From: BD2-11 clade cluster bacterium bin43
GTDB lineage: Bacteria; Gemmatimonadota; Gemmatimonadetes; Longimicrobiales; Gaopeijiaceae
Reading direction: 5' to 3'
Length of the DNA stretch: 59,354 bases
Assembly: GCA_002238605.1 (NCBI GenBank)
Contig: MPMR01000027.1
Coordinates: 1 to 59,354, forward strand
The translations under genes and the position numbers were made by a program. Below are positions 42,634 through 51,850 of the stretch, piece by piece (position 1 is the first letter of the stretch; each line of letters starts with the position of its first letter). Under the pieces are notes generated by a model, which was not told where the DNA came from, ran no database searches, and saw nothing but the letters and a program-made list of their open reading frames with translations.

Positions 42634-45084
42634 CCAGCGATCCCCATGTCGTGCAGGTGCGACCTCACGCGGGCTTCAAGCTCCTCCGCCTGCTGTGCAA
42701 GCTCCGGCAGCGACTCCGCGTACCGTTCCTCCAGCACTCTCACGCGATCCACAAGCTCGCCCGTCAGACGCTCGACTACCGCCAGAATCGAGTCCTCGAT
42801 GCTCGCCATCCACTTGTCGCCGATCACCATGTCGGCGACCTCGGCCGCGCCAAGCGGTACGTACCGCGCCAGCACCTTCGCATCCAGCTTCGTCTGAGCG
42901 GCCTTCGTGGTCCTCTTCGCCTTGGCGTGCGCCTTCATCAGATCAAGGCAGACCTCCAGCGCGTCGCGTTCCTCCCGGTCGTCGGGGCCGTCGCCAACCA
43001 CCCGCAGCCGCGCCTTCACGGCTGCTTGCGTCACCTTACCCGTCGCCGTGGTCGCGCCGCTCAGCGGACCGTCCTCGCCCGCATTCTCCTCAACGAACGC
43101 CGCCACATCCCGCCCGATGGCCTCCTCTTCGGCCATCAGTCGCTGAACCTCGCCGCGCTCGCCAGCGAAGTACCGCGCGACCACAAGCTCCGGCGGAAGC
43201 AGGTCCATCTTGTACTTCGTCCGCCGTACCGTCAGGTCCGGCGACTCCGTTACCCCTTTCCCCTTCCTGCCCGTCAGCACACGGGGCCGCGCCGCCTCGG
43301 TCCAGCCCTCCGTCACAACCAGATATGCGTCGTCCTGCATGGCTTCGTCCCAGTAGTCCATGAGGCACTGGTACACGTCGTAGCGGTCGAGGAGTGGAAG
43401 GTCCGCGAAGCGGTTCAACAGATCCTGCGACAGATCGCGAATCAGGGTCTTGGGCGAATCGCCATGGCCAAGTTCTAGAAGACGGGACGTATGTGCCCGC
43501 CGCCATCCGTCAAAGACGCGGCGAGTCCGATCCCCGTACGCCCTGAACTCATCGTGTCCGTGGACGACTGCCCGTACTTCGTCCGCGGGAGCCCGCGCGC
43601 GGCTGTATCCTTCACGGCCGCCCGGTGCGAACAACCGCTCCCGCAGCCCCGGGAACACCTTCCAGAAACGCCCGAGAGCGTCGATGTCGCGGTTCGGGAT
43701 GCCTCCATGGAGGTGCGCGCCCAAGTCGTGCAGGTCCTCCGGCTCGCCGGAGTCGATGTAGCGGGGGATGTTCAGGTTGTAGTCGTTGGCCTCGTTGGCG
43801 ATCTCGTCCATCGGCACCCTGCGCGCGTACCCGGGAACGGCTCTCCGCTCGTTGAACACGTCCACGATTCGATGGATGTCGCGCTCCCGAAGCCGGTTCT
43901 TCGCGCCGTCCTTCCGGAAGCCCCGGCTGGCGTCGATCATGAAGATGCCGTCCCGCGTGGCCGCGTCCTCCTTGTCGATCACCACGATGCAGGCCGGGAT
44001 TCCGGTGCCGTAGAAGAGGTTGGCGGGGAGTCCGATCACCCCCTTGGATCAGGCCGCGCCCGACCAGGTTGCGGCGGATGGCTGCTTCGCGGTTGCCCCG
44101 GAAGAGCACCCCGTGCGGGAGAATGATCGCGCCCCTGCCGGTGCTCTTGAGCGAGGCGACGAAATGGAGGAGGAAGGCGTAGTCGCCGTTCTTCGCCGGT
44201 GGGATGCCGTACTCGAAGCGGCGAAACGCGTCGTGCGCGGGATCGAGGCCGTTCGACCAGGCCTTCGTGGAGAAGGGCGGATTGGCCACGGCGAAGTCGA
44301 AGCGCTGGAGCAGTCCGCGTCGGTCGGTGAAGCGCGGCGCGGCGAGCGTGTTGCCCCGCTCGACCTCGGCCGCCGTGTGGCCGTGCAGGATCATGTTCAT
44401 GCGCGCCATCGTCCACGTCGCCACGTCCATCTCCTGCCCGAAGATGGTCAACCTCTGGGGTGCTTCGTCGGAGGCCTTGATTAGCAGCGAGCCGGAACCG
44501 CAGGTGGGATCGTAGACGGAGCGGTCGCGGGCCGTGTCCGGCCCGATCCCGATGACCCGGGCCATGATGCGCGAGACCTCCGCCGGGGTGTAGAACTGTC
44601 CCTTGCTCTTGCCCGACTGGGTCGCGAAGTGCCGCATGAGGTACTCGTAGGCGTCGCCCAGAAGGTCGTCGCCGTGGGCGCGGTTGGCGCGGAAATCGAG
44701 CCCCTCGAAGATTCCGACCAGCTTCGTGAGGCGGTCCGTCATCTCCCGGCCCCGGCCCAGCCTGCTCTCGTCGTTGAAGTCGGCTTGGTCGATCACGCCC
44801 CTGAGCAGGGACCCGTTGGCGTCCGCGAGCCTGCTGATGACCTTGTTGATCTCCTCGCCGATCTCCTTCGTGCCCTTGAGCGCGGCCATGTCGGCGAAAC
44901 CGCCGCCCGGTGGCACCACGATGTCGGGGTACGGGTCGTCGATGTCCGCGTACTTGTCCGAGACGTACTTCATGAACAGCAGCGTCAGGACGTAGTCCTT
45001 GTACTGCGACGCGTCCATCCCGCCGCGCAGTTGGTCGCAGCTCTGCCAGAGAGAGGCGTAGAGGTGGGACTTGCGTAAGGCCAT
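42630..45084 (-). pseudogene. hsdM: type I methyltransferase HsdM, split by a one-base homopolymer frameshift
   Basis: N6-adenine methyltransferase. The N-terminal frame (from MALRKSHLYASLWQSCDQLR at 45084) has the SAM motif YDPTCGSGSLL and the catalytic NPPF (VANPPFSTKAW). The C-terminal frame starts at VIGLPANLFYGTGIPACIVV. The two join perfectly (GLIQG then VIGLPAN) if one base is removed from the run of five C on the plus strand at 44039-44043. The remainder is intact to the stop at 42630. A sequencing error or a recent inactivating indel are the likely reasons. Loss of HsdM with HsdR intact would be harmful, so an error is favoured. Confidence 0.9.
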
Positions 45085-45090
45085 GGGTGC

Positions 45091-45267
45091 TCAGGAGTTG
45101 GACCGGGACGCTAGATGCAGGGCGGGATGGACCGCCGGATCGGTGGACCGCCGGACCATAGTTCCGAGCTTCGAGACCCTATTCACGAAGTCGAATCGCT
45201 CGAAGAGAGAGCGCACACCGCCGACCAGGTCAGCGGAAGGAGTAATCGTCATCCGGTGGTGGTCCAT
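45091..45267 (-). CDS. possible 58-aa protein between the PIN gene and hsdM
   Basis: An open frame MDHHRMTITPSADLVGGVRS... ends six bases before hsdM. GGAGG lies close to the first ATG, and an internal ATG has better spacing. The 300-base gap also has a repeated GTAAC (about 45330-45345), which could be a control site for hsdM. It is a weak candidate and could be just leader sequence. Confidence 0.3.
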   Translation of the reverse strand: MDHHRMTITPSADLVGGVRSLFERFDFVNRVSKLGTMVRRSTDPAVHPALHLASRSNS

Positions 45268-45392
45268 GCCTCCAAGGTAGCAGGTCGCCCGCTGCCGGTC
45301 TCGTACCCAAGTCGAACCGCGATCTGGCGTAACCGGGGGTAACGCGGTGAGCTCTAGGGTCGCTTTGACACAATCTGCGCACGTTGCGTGGC

Positions 45393-46016
45393 TCAAGCGC
45401 CCCGCATCGTGCGTGCCCAACGAGGCAGGCTTGGGCACATGGCCGCCCGATCTGCGCCGATCCGCTCGACCACTTCCGGGAGCCTGTCGCGGGGCACGAC
45501 CTGCATTCTCGCATCGCGCAACGCGCGGAAGATCACGTCGCACTGGCCGGATTCCCCGAGCGCCCTGTTCACCAAGCCGTGGCAAAGGACATCGACCGAT
45601 GATGCAAGCCGCAGTGTAGGGAAGCGGTCGGCGCAGATCATTCTTGCCTTGCGTTCGTCGATCAGAGCGACGGCACCGCGGCCGACGGCATAGGCGATCG
45701 TTGCGGCCTCGCCGTCGTCCAGGGTCTCCTTGAATCCTCCTTCCACCAGCGACCGATAAACGGGGGCTTCGCCCGGCTCCAGTTCCACCAGCTCAATCGA
45801 ACCATCGTGGATCAGCGCTTCGAGTCCCTCCCAGGATCCGTGTCCGCGGGATCCCCCCGTAAACAGCTCCCGGCGAACGGTGTCCGTCACCAGGAAGCGG
45901 TTCGGGAAACCATCGATGATGGCGGCTGCCGCCCGTGTCGCGTTGAGGTTGATGATCACACTGGCATCGGTCACGACCGGGACGTCCGGTTCACCGGGGA
46001 AGCTGGACGACTTCAT
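45393..46016 (-). CDS. PIN-like nuclease or toxin
   Basis: A 207-aa protein with a PIN-like (DUF3368-type) layout: the first acidic residue in PVVTDASVIINLNA, a central VTDTVRRELFTGG, then LDDGEAATIAYAVGRGAVAL and IDERKARMIC with the conserved acidic residues. PIN proteins cut RNA. It overlaps the HTH-ImmA gene by 26 bases. ATG at 46016 is chosen because the family pattern begins soon after. A toxin role paired with the upstream HTH protein is inferred. Confidence 0.75.
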   Translation of the reverse strand: MKSSSFPGEPDVPVVTDASVIINLNATRAAAAIIDGFPNRFLVTDTVRRELFTGGSRGHGSWEGLEALIHDGSIELVELEPGEAPVYRSLVEGGFKETLDDGEAATIAYAVGRGAVALIDERKARMICADRFPTLRLASSVDVLCHGLVNRALGESGQCDVIFRALRDARMQVVPRDRLPEVVERIGADRAAMCPSLPRWARTMRGA

Positions 46017-47172
46017 CCGCCTCGCATCTCTCGGTCTCCACTCCGTCGAGGAGTTCACGCACTTCAAGCCGATGAATCTTGAGCAATCGGGCGAGCTGCC
46101 CCTCGCTGTAGTAGCCGCGCTTCCATGCCTCGCGCACCAGCAACCCCAGCCTTCGCGGGACGTAGTCCCCATCGGAAGTGTTGGCGGCCGGGTGGTGCGA
46201 GGTCCCCAGCACTCGGTCCGCTTGCCGGTTGGTGATGCCCCCGTTTGACTGAAACCAGTCCCAGGTGCCGGTTCGGGCCAGGCCCAGCTCCTCGAGGCGG
46301 CGCACCATTGCTTCGCGCGACACGGCGAACCGGTCGGCGAGGAGGATCACGTGACGGCGGGTCAGATGCGAGTGACCGGCGGTCAGCTCGTCAAAGCGCT
46401 GCTTCACGGCCCTTGCCGGAGTCAGCAGGGAGCGCGCGAAGGAATCCGCGTATCGTTCTTCGCGGGAGCGGGGGCTTTCGTCGGACCTAAGCACGCCGGG
46501 CTCTCGCCGGGTTGAGGTAAAGTGCCCGAGCTCATGCGCGGCGGTGTAGTTTCGACGGGCTACGGGGTGACTGGCGTTCAGGAGCACGCAAGCGCCAACG
46601 TCGTCGTTGTAGGCGAACAGTCCCGAGATGCGGCTGTCGAGACGCCGCACATGCACGCGAATCCCGAGGTCCAGTTCCATTACCGACACGATGTCCCTGA
46701 CTGGGCCGGCTCCCAGCCCGAGCCACACGCGCAGCTCCTGGGCGTCCTGTTCCGCCTGGGTCTTGACATCGCCGGGCAGAATGGGTCTGGTCCGAGGAAA
46801 GTTCGGGCGCCGCGCAACGCCGAGCGCATTCTCCAGCTCGACCTCGGCGCCGACGAGATCGGTTAGCAGCCGGGCCGCCCTCTCGGTACCGTCGCCCGAG
46901 CAGCGCTCCATGCTTCGGAACTGGGGGACAAGATCGAGGTGGACCGCCTCTCGTCGCAGGATCGCGTTCGCCGACGTGCCGTACCTAATCGCGAGTCCTT
47001 GGAGCTCGGGCGTGCGGACTCGCCGCTTCCCCTGTTCAATGGCGACCAGCGTGGTGCGCGCGACCGCGATCGCCGCGGCCGCTTCGGCCTGGGTGAGGTG
47101 CGCCGTCTCTCGGGCGATGCGGAGCCGCTGGCCGATCTCGCGATCACTGGGACGCGCGGTATTCACGGTCAT
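45991..47172 (-). CDS. XRE-type HTH fused to an ImmA/IrrE-like peptidase
   Basis: A 393-aa protein. Residues 12-60 are an XRE HTH (IGQRLRIARETAHLTQAEAA, then AIAVARTTLVAIEQGKRRV). The middle has the ImmA/IrrE zinc site AAHELGHFTSTRR with a distal Glu (REERYADSFARSLLTPA). A further C-terminal HTH-like helical region follows (HVILLADRFAVSREAMVRRL). Such proteins cleave or hold repressors or toxins in response to stress. The ATG at 47172 overlaps the QueC-like gene's stop by one base. It likely regulates the PIN gene and possibly the whole cassette. Confidence 0.85.
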   Translation of the reverse strand: MTVNTARPSDREIGQRLRIARETAHLTQAEAAAAIAVARTTLVAIEQGKRRVRTPELQGLAIRYGTSANAILRREAVHLDLVPQFRSMERCSGDGTERAARLLTDLVGAEVELENALGVARRPNFPRTRPILPGDVKTQAEQDAQELRVWLGLGAGPVRDIVSVMELDLGIRVHVRRLDSRISGLFAYNDDVGACVLLNASHPVARRNYTAAHELGHFTSTRREPGVLRSDESPRSREERYADSFARSLLTPARAVKQRFDELTAGHSHLTRRHVILLADRFAVSREAMVRRLEELGLARTGTWDWFQSNGGITNRQADRVLGTSHHPAANTSDGDYVPRRLGLLVREAWKRGYYSEGQLARLLKIHRLEVRELLDGVETERCEADEVVQLPR

Positions 47173-48527
47173 CAGTTTCTCCGAATCCACTGGTTGACGA
47201 ATGAACTCGGCTTTAGTGCGCTGCGGTAGTCGCGCCACTCATCTGCGTGCTTCTCAAGGAGGGCCACCACACGCTCTTCTATGTCGACTTTGGTTCGGAG
47301 AATGGGTCGGAGAGAGAGAGCGTGGCGTCTGACTATCCCCCGGACCCCGGGGTCTGCCATGGCAGCGAGGTGGTGCATGTGGAGGACGCCTGCGATGGCG
47401 TACTCTCGGTAGGCACCGTTCAGGTGCTTGAAGTCCCGGTGTACGGCGGATTGCAATGTTGCCGCGCTCATGTCGGTGCAGACGTAGATCTCTGGGTCCT
47501 CGGCGAGACCGGCTGCGTGAACGCTGACGCGCCTCAACATGCACGCAGCGCAGACCCCACAGTGGTGCCACGAACCTCCGACGGAACTCCAGCGATTGTC
47601 TTTCCAACAGGACTTGGTGGTTCGCCACAGTTCGTCGTCAGCGATGGCGACGTAGCGAGCGAGAGTCTCCCCCTTGGTGTGCCAGAGGCGCGGGAACTCG
47701 TAGGTAATCTGCGCACCGAGGAGTGCCCGAAAGAAACGCTCCATACGATTCGTAAACTCGGGGTGGTTGCGGTAGTCGGGGTGAGCATGCCCCACAGTCA
47801 CGAGCGGTGGCCCCAAGCTGCCTTGTCCGCTCTCCGGGATGATGACCATGCTCGCGTGGGTCAGGTACGCAGCGATTCCGGAAACCGTCGCAAACGTGAA
47901 TCCCCGGCTCATTGCGCTTGATTCGTAGCTTCGCCCAACACGCACCCAGTAGGGAATCGACACGTCAGGATCCCCGTTGCCGTTCCTTGCGCTCGTTCTC
48001 CCACCTAGACGTACACGTACGACATCGTTGCCGAGACATGACTTGGCGAGTCCTGCGACGGCGAGCGAATCCATGCCTTCACTGTAGGCCAGGACGGCTG
48101 CGGACGGATCGAATAGGGAGAGGCGATCCCCCGTCAGTTCCTGAGACGAGTCCTCTCGCTGGCTAAACTCGACCGACCAGTGGTCGCCCGTAACGAACCT
48201 GAGTGCGTCCAGCAGGGAGTCCGCCACCGCTGGCTTCTTCCATCGGTCAGGGTCATCTACCGGGATACGAATCGCTAGTCGACGTGCCCATCCCTTAGAG
48301 GATCGCCGACATGATCGGTCCGCGAACTCGACAGCGGCCGCCACAACCATCGCATCGAAGATCACTGGCTCCCATCGTGAACAGGCGTAGGATTCGAGGT
48401 CCGCCGTTGAGAACTGGATGTCTTCTCCGAGCTCACACTTGAGCCAGTCGCTTGGCGACGAACCTCCCGGCTCGCAGACAGCCACGTTCACGCCGGGGAG
48501 CCTCCCGCCCGTTGCCGACCGGGTCAC
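47172..48527 (-). CDS. QueC-like PP-loop enzyme
   Basis: A 451-aa protein. The PP-loop is AVLAYSEGMDSLAVAGLA (SxGxDS, where QueC has SGGxDS). A zinc site C-x(15)-CGVCAACMLRR occurs near residue 350, as in QueC. The first 130 residues and the last 100 have no QueC counterpart. True QueC is about 230 aa and makes 7-cyano-7-deazaguanine. Enlarged QueC-like proteins are known in anti-phage systems such as Qat and some CBASS operons. Position inside a cassette with ImmA and PIN genes suggests defence, not queuosine synthesis. It overlaps its upstream neighbour by four bases. Confidence 0.8.
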   Translation of the reverse strand: MTRSATGGRLPGVNVAVCEPGGSSPSDWLKCELGEDIQFSTADLESYACSRWEPVIFDAMVVAAAVEFADRSCRRSSKGWARRLAIRIPVDDPDRWKKPAVADSLLDALRFVTGDHWSVEFSQREDSSQELTGDRLSLFDPSAAVLAYSEGMDSLAVAGLAKSCLGNDVVRVRLGGRTSARNGNGDPDVSIPYWVRVGRSYESSAMSRGFTFATVSGIAAYLTHASMVIIPESGQGSLGPPLVTVGHAHPDYRNHPEFTNRMERFFRALLGAQITYEFPRLWHTKGETLARYVAIADDELWRTTKSCWKDNRWSSVGGSWHHCGVCAACMLRRVSVHAAGLAEDPEIYVCTDMSAATLQSAVHRDFKHLNGAYREYAIAGVLHMHHLAAMADPGVRGIVRRHALSLRPILRTKVDIEERVVALLEKHADEWRDYRSALKPSSFVNQWIRRN

Positions 48528-49153
48528 AGCTGCGGCCCCTCGTCGAGCCCGCTACGCTTGGGAGGATGGCGAGTCCGGACTGATGAACCGGAATCGGCCA
48601 CGATCCGGGACGCCAGCCCCCGGATATCGATCGCTTCGCGAACGGCGCTGAAGCGCGCTTCAACCGGCCCCCACGTGGCCTGCTTCTTCCTAATGTAGTG
48701 CTCCTCGATGGAGCGCGAGTTTTCAAGCAGGCACTCGTTCAGCGCATCGGCTACGGCCGATTCCACGAGTCCGCGTCCCGACGCGGCATCGGTCTCCGTG
48801 GCGCTCATGTAGGTGAGGAAGGTCTGCACGATCTTCGACCCGGGATGGTCCGGCCGCAGTACCTCAATCGTCTCGCTGAGCCCGAATAGGTGGCTTTGGC
48901 CGTTCGGCACCATGCGGAGGACGGCCTTCAGAGGGAGCACCTCAGCCTCCTTCTCCAGCGTGCTCTCCAAGGCTTCACGACGCTCCGCGAGCGTAAAGAC
49001 GTCGGTCTCCAATCGCTTCGCGACCCGCTTCCAATGCGGTCCGAGCGGCAGGCTCTTCCACGGGCCATCGCTCACGTACTTCCTCCTCTGGTGGGGAGTG
49101 ACTCCGTCAAGTGTGTCAGCAAGCGTAGTCATATGGTCTGACAATGTCAACAT
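48524..49153 (-). CDS. unknown protein, first gene of the QueC-like cassette
   Basis: A 209-aa mostly helical protein (TLADTLDGVTPHQRRKYVSD, LEKEAEVLPLKAVLRMV, GLSETIEVLRPDHPGSKIVQ). It has no motif I recognise and no signal or membrane helix. The stop overlaps the QueC-like start by four bases, so the two are co-translated. Start choices are 49153 (AGGAGGG far upstream) or 49132. A short palindrome TGACATTGTCA lies between the two and could be an operator for the HTH-ImmA protein. It may be the partner or substrate of the QueC-like enzyme. Confidence 0.65.
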   Translation of the reverse strand: MLTLSDHMTTLADTLDGVTPHQRRKYVSDGPWKSLPLGPHWKRVAKRLETDVFTLAERREALESTLEKEAEVLPLKAVLRMVPNGQSHLFGLSETIEVLRPDHPGSKIVQTFLTYMSATETDAASGRGLVESAVADALNECLLENSRSIEEHYIRKKQATWGPVEARFSAVREAIDIRGLASRIVADSGSSVRTRHPPKRSGLDEGPQL

Positions 49154-49307
49154 CCCCCGTTTTCCCCACCCTCCTGTTCGTCACCGTAGGCTCCGTCGCC
49201 AACATGGCCCGCCACCCGGCCACCGTCTCCGCGCTCACCCCCAGCGCCACGGCCGCAGCCTCGTCGTCGTGGCAGGAGCGAGTGCGACTCGGCGCCTCGG
49301 CAAGAAA

Positions 49308-49324
49308 CGCAGACCGTGCAGTCC
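49308..49324 (+). other. attachment-like core, copy 4 (diverged)
   Basis: CGCAGACCGTGCAGTCC, one mismatch to consensus, followed by TTAGACGGTTTCCCGCC, which resembles the motif after copies 3 and 5. The stretch 49154-49532 has no supported gene. A weak reverse-strand HTH-like remnant may be present. Confidence 0.4.
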
Positions 49325-49532
49325 TGCTACCCTTAGACGGTTTCCCGCCGGGGTCGGCCCACCTACAATCCATTGGGCGGAAGGACGCTCGGCAGACAAT
49401 GGGAGACCGTCGGGTGACCTCGGGCCGATGTCGCGAACGGTTTCCGGGGAGGACAGGACAATTCCCGCAGTTTGAGGCGATTTGCCTGCTGTTTTCAGGT
49501 GATCAGAGCCGACGCAGTTGAACGGAAGAAAA

Positions 49533-49549
49533 CGCAGATCGTGCAGTCC
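49533..49549 (+). other. attachment-like core, copy 5
   Basis: Exact CGCAGATCGTGCAGTCC, in inverted orientation to the copy at 49767. Its right flank matches that of copy 3 for about 40 bases and then enters the integrase remnant. Confidence 0.55.
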
Positions 49550-49589
49550 TGTATGACTTTAGACGATTCTCTGCCGTGATTTGCGCCAG

Positions 49590-49746
49590 TGGCGATCCGT
49601 TGTTTCAGCGACCGGCTCAGCCTGCGCCCGTTCTCCCGCCACTCGATCTGAAGCAGGCCGGTCTTCGGATCCGGAAACACCCGGACCCGGTTCCGGCCCC
49701 ATTCTCCGGCGCTGTAGCTGCGCCGACCTCGTTTCGTGCGTGCCAT
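49590..49746 (-). pseudogene. integrase N-terminal remnant
   Basis: Starts MARTKRGRRSYSAGEWGRNR and matches the other integrases up to RRLSRSLK, then runs into the attachment-like sequence. The catalytic domain is absent. It is flanked by two inverted attachment-like cores (49533 and 49767), so it is probably the scar of an excision or rearrangement. Confidence 0.8.
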
Positions 49747-49766
49747 CGTTCGATTCCTCCGAAGAT

Positions 49767-49783
49767 GGACTGCACGATCCGCG
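49767..49783 (-). other. attachment-like core, copy 6
   Basis: The reverse strand reads CGCGGATCGTGCAGTCC, one mismatch to consensus, about 20 bases before the remnant integrase start, as in copies 1 and 2. Confidence 0.45.
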
Positions 49784-50111
49784 CAACGGAATCTCGCTGG
49801 ACTCAGGCTGCTTGACCAGTCCGGGGCACCCGTGCCGTTCGCTTCCCGACCACGCCCGAGCGCCTCGTCAGGCTCTATGGAAGGCGATGGAGGAAAGGCT
49901 GCCGGAGGCCGTTCAGCATCCGGTACCGCACCGGACGGCTCGGGACAATTGCCCGCAGAAGCGACTTGACGCCGCCAAAGGCGCTCTCCCGATTCCTACT
50001 GGCAGCGATACCTTCACCAGCACGCGTGGTCCTTACCACGAAGTCCGGGTCCTACACTGCGGGAGGGGGAGCCATCATGTACCGCAAATCCATCGACCAA
50101 CGGCGGTCGCG

Positions 50112-51047
50112 TTGATCGACCATCTGAAGGGCCGCGAGAAGGCGCTGGAGCCGTTCGGCCTGACGGGCCGCCGCGCCGAGTGGATTGCGTTGGCGAGCCT
50201 GCATGGCGGCGTGTTCACCCGCTCGCAGTTGTCGGCGTGGTTCGGCATTGATCGCTTCAAGACGCTCCGGTTCGTGCAGGCCCTGACACGGAGAAGGCTC
50301 GCCGCCGAGGAGATGGTCGGAGACCTGAAGGTCTGCCGGATCTGCGCGCGCGGCATCTACCGGGCGCTCGGTGCCGAGGGTATTCGCCTTCGGAGGATCA
50401 CCTCGACCGAGGTCATCATGCGCCGCGTGCTCTCGTTCGACTACGTGATCGAGCATCCGGACCTGCCCTGGCTCCCGACCGAGCAGGAGAAGGTCGCCGC
50501 GTTCGAGGCGCTCGACATGGGGCGCTCGCTCATGCCCATCCGCGTCTATCGGGGCGCTGCCGGGGGCGCACGGCGCTACTTCCCGCGCGGGATGCCCGTG
50601 GCGCTGGACTCGCGCCGCGCCGTGTTCGTCCACGCCGATCCCGGCTACGACACCTCGACCGCGCTCCGTTCGTGGCGGGACCGGCACCAGAAGCTCTGGG
50701 AGGCACTGAGGCAACTGGGCTTGGCCGTCGAGGTCGTCGGGGTCGCGTGCGCCCGGAGACCGCTTGACCGGGCACGGACGATCCTCGGAAACTGGACCAA
50801 AACGGAAACGGCTCCACGCCCCATCCACCCGCCCGGGACCGCCGCTGCGGCCCGGCGCGAGGTCACGCGCATCGAGAATGCGATCGTCGGCATGGACGAC
50901 GCGGCGGTCGAGGAAATGGGCGGCTTCCAAGCCTGTCTCCACCGGATGGTCGAGATGGAGGATATGCTCCGATCCATGGCTCCGGCAGGGACGATCGACG
51001 GCCATTCGGTGTGGCGTTCGAGCCGCTTCCACGGGCGCGGGATTTGA
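50112..51047 (+). CDS. second copy of the 305-aa element protein, TTG start
   Basis: About 311 aa and some 50-55% identical to 8001-8918, with the same motifs: HLKGREKALEPFG, AEWIALASLHGGVFTRSQLS, LPWLPTEQEKVAAFEAL and HADPGYDTSTALRSW. Its frame continues upstream, but there it is not protein-like. The TTG at 50112 fits the other copy's start. It overlaps the stop of a 12-codon frame beginning at an ATG at 50077 behind GGGAGGGGG, so translation may be coupled to that short leader. It stands without tra genes and is followed by two inverted-repeat elements like the other copy. Confidence 0.65.
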   Translation: MIDHLKGREKALEPFGLTGRRAEWIALASLHGGVFTRSQLSAWFGIDRFKTLRFVQALTRRRLAAEEMVGDLKVCRICARGIYRALGAEGIRLRRITSTEVIMRRVLSFDYVIEHPDLPWLPTEQEKVAAFEALDMGRSLMPIRVYRGAAGGARRYFPRGMPVALDSRRAVFVHADPGYDTSTALRSWRDRHQKLWEALRQLGLAVEVVGVACARRPLDRARTILGNWTKTETAPRPIHPPGTAAAARREVTRIENAIVGMDDAAVEEMGGFQACLHRMVEMEDMLRSMAPAGTIDGHSVWRSSRFHGRGI

Positions 51048-51221
51048 CCGCCCGTGGACGGGGGCCGTTGCCGATCCAGAGTGCACATGTGACATTGGGG
51101 TCGTTGTGCACGGTAATCACGCTCGGATGTGACACGCCGCCGATTCCGCAAGTTGCGGACTTCATTGCGTTTGCGGCGAGTGCGCCGTAGCGGCCGTGAC
51201 GCGCGGGCGCCTGCGGCCGTT

Positions 51222-51317
51222 GACGGGAGCGACCCACCCTTCGGGGTGCCTGGTACGGCACGGCGACGGTCGGGATGTGCACGGCCATCCCAACCTCGCC
51301 TGGGGTCGCTCCCGGTC
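51222..51317. repeat. large inverted-repeat element, copy 2
   Basis: GACGGGAGCGACCCA (51222-51236) pairs with GGGGTCGCTCCCGGTC (to 51317) with small bulges, around an inner hairpin GGGATG...CATCCC. The flanks (51120-51220) are an inverted copy of sequence at 51590-51690, so copies 2 and 3 lie head to head. Confidence 0.7.
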
Positions 51318-51470
51318 CATCGATCCCATGCGGGAAGGCCAAACGGCGAGCCGGAACGGGCGCGTCCCGGTCTTGGCCGGCGAGGCCGGACAGCCTGGCG
51401 GCCAGCCGGTCCGCCAACACGTCCTCCGCCGCGTCGAAGCGGCGCTCGACACCCTTCCGGGACGGACTGT

Positions 51471-51573
51471 TGGCTGGGAGCGACCCCGCAGCGGAGGGGA
51501 GGATGGGGATGTACATCCCCATCCTCCCCGATGCCGATCGAGGCATGCCTCGATGGGGGGTCGCTCCCAGCCA
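51471..51573. repeat. large inverted-repeat element, copy 3, with two perfect inner palindromes
   Basis: Outer arms TGGCTGGGAGCGACCCC (51471-51487) and GGGGTCGCTCCCAGCCA (51557-51573) are a perfect 17-bp inverted repeat. Inside are a perfect 34-bp palindrome (51496-51529, centre GTAC) and a perfect 18-bp palindrome (51537-51554, ATCGAGGCATGCCTCGAT). The strand could fold into a three-way junction. It is related to copies 1 and 2 in the arms but not in the inner palindromes. No gene is seen in 51048-51850. Confidence 0.85.
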
Positions 51574-51850
51574 CGGCCTCGATGGCCGGATCGGCATCAC
51601 CGCTCCGGCGGCCGTGGCACAACCGCCAGCGCGCCAGCGACATACGGAACCGGCGGCGTGTCCATCGCAGACGCGATTTCGTGTCCGGCGACCCCCGAAG
51701 CACCATGTACACTCGTGGATCGGCATCGGTACGGGCGCCCGGCGGTCAAAACGGGTCCCCCAACAGACGGCTCGAACGCCACCACGGGGAGGACGTTGGA
51801 GGTAGAGACGCCATCGTGGTCCGCCTTCGGCCTCGGCGACAACCCTGTGG

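Noticed and set aside
47172-48527. Ordinary queuosine biosynthesis gene queC
   Set aside because: The protein is twice the size of QueC, and no queD, queE or queF lies near. The neighbours are HTH-ImmA and PIN genes.
49581-50111. N-terminal extension of the 305-aa paralogue (frame open from 49581)
   Set aside because: The extension crosses the integrase remnant and an attachment-like core antisense. It has no counterpart in the copy at 8001-8918.
51222-51573. Retron or diversity-generating retroelement
   Set aside because: No reverse transcriptase motif (YxDD) is found in any frame near the inverted repeats or the imperfect duplications.
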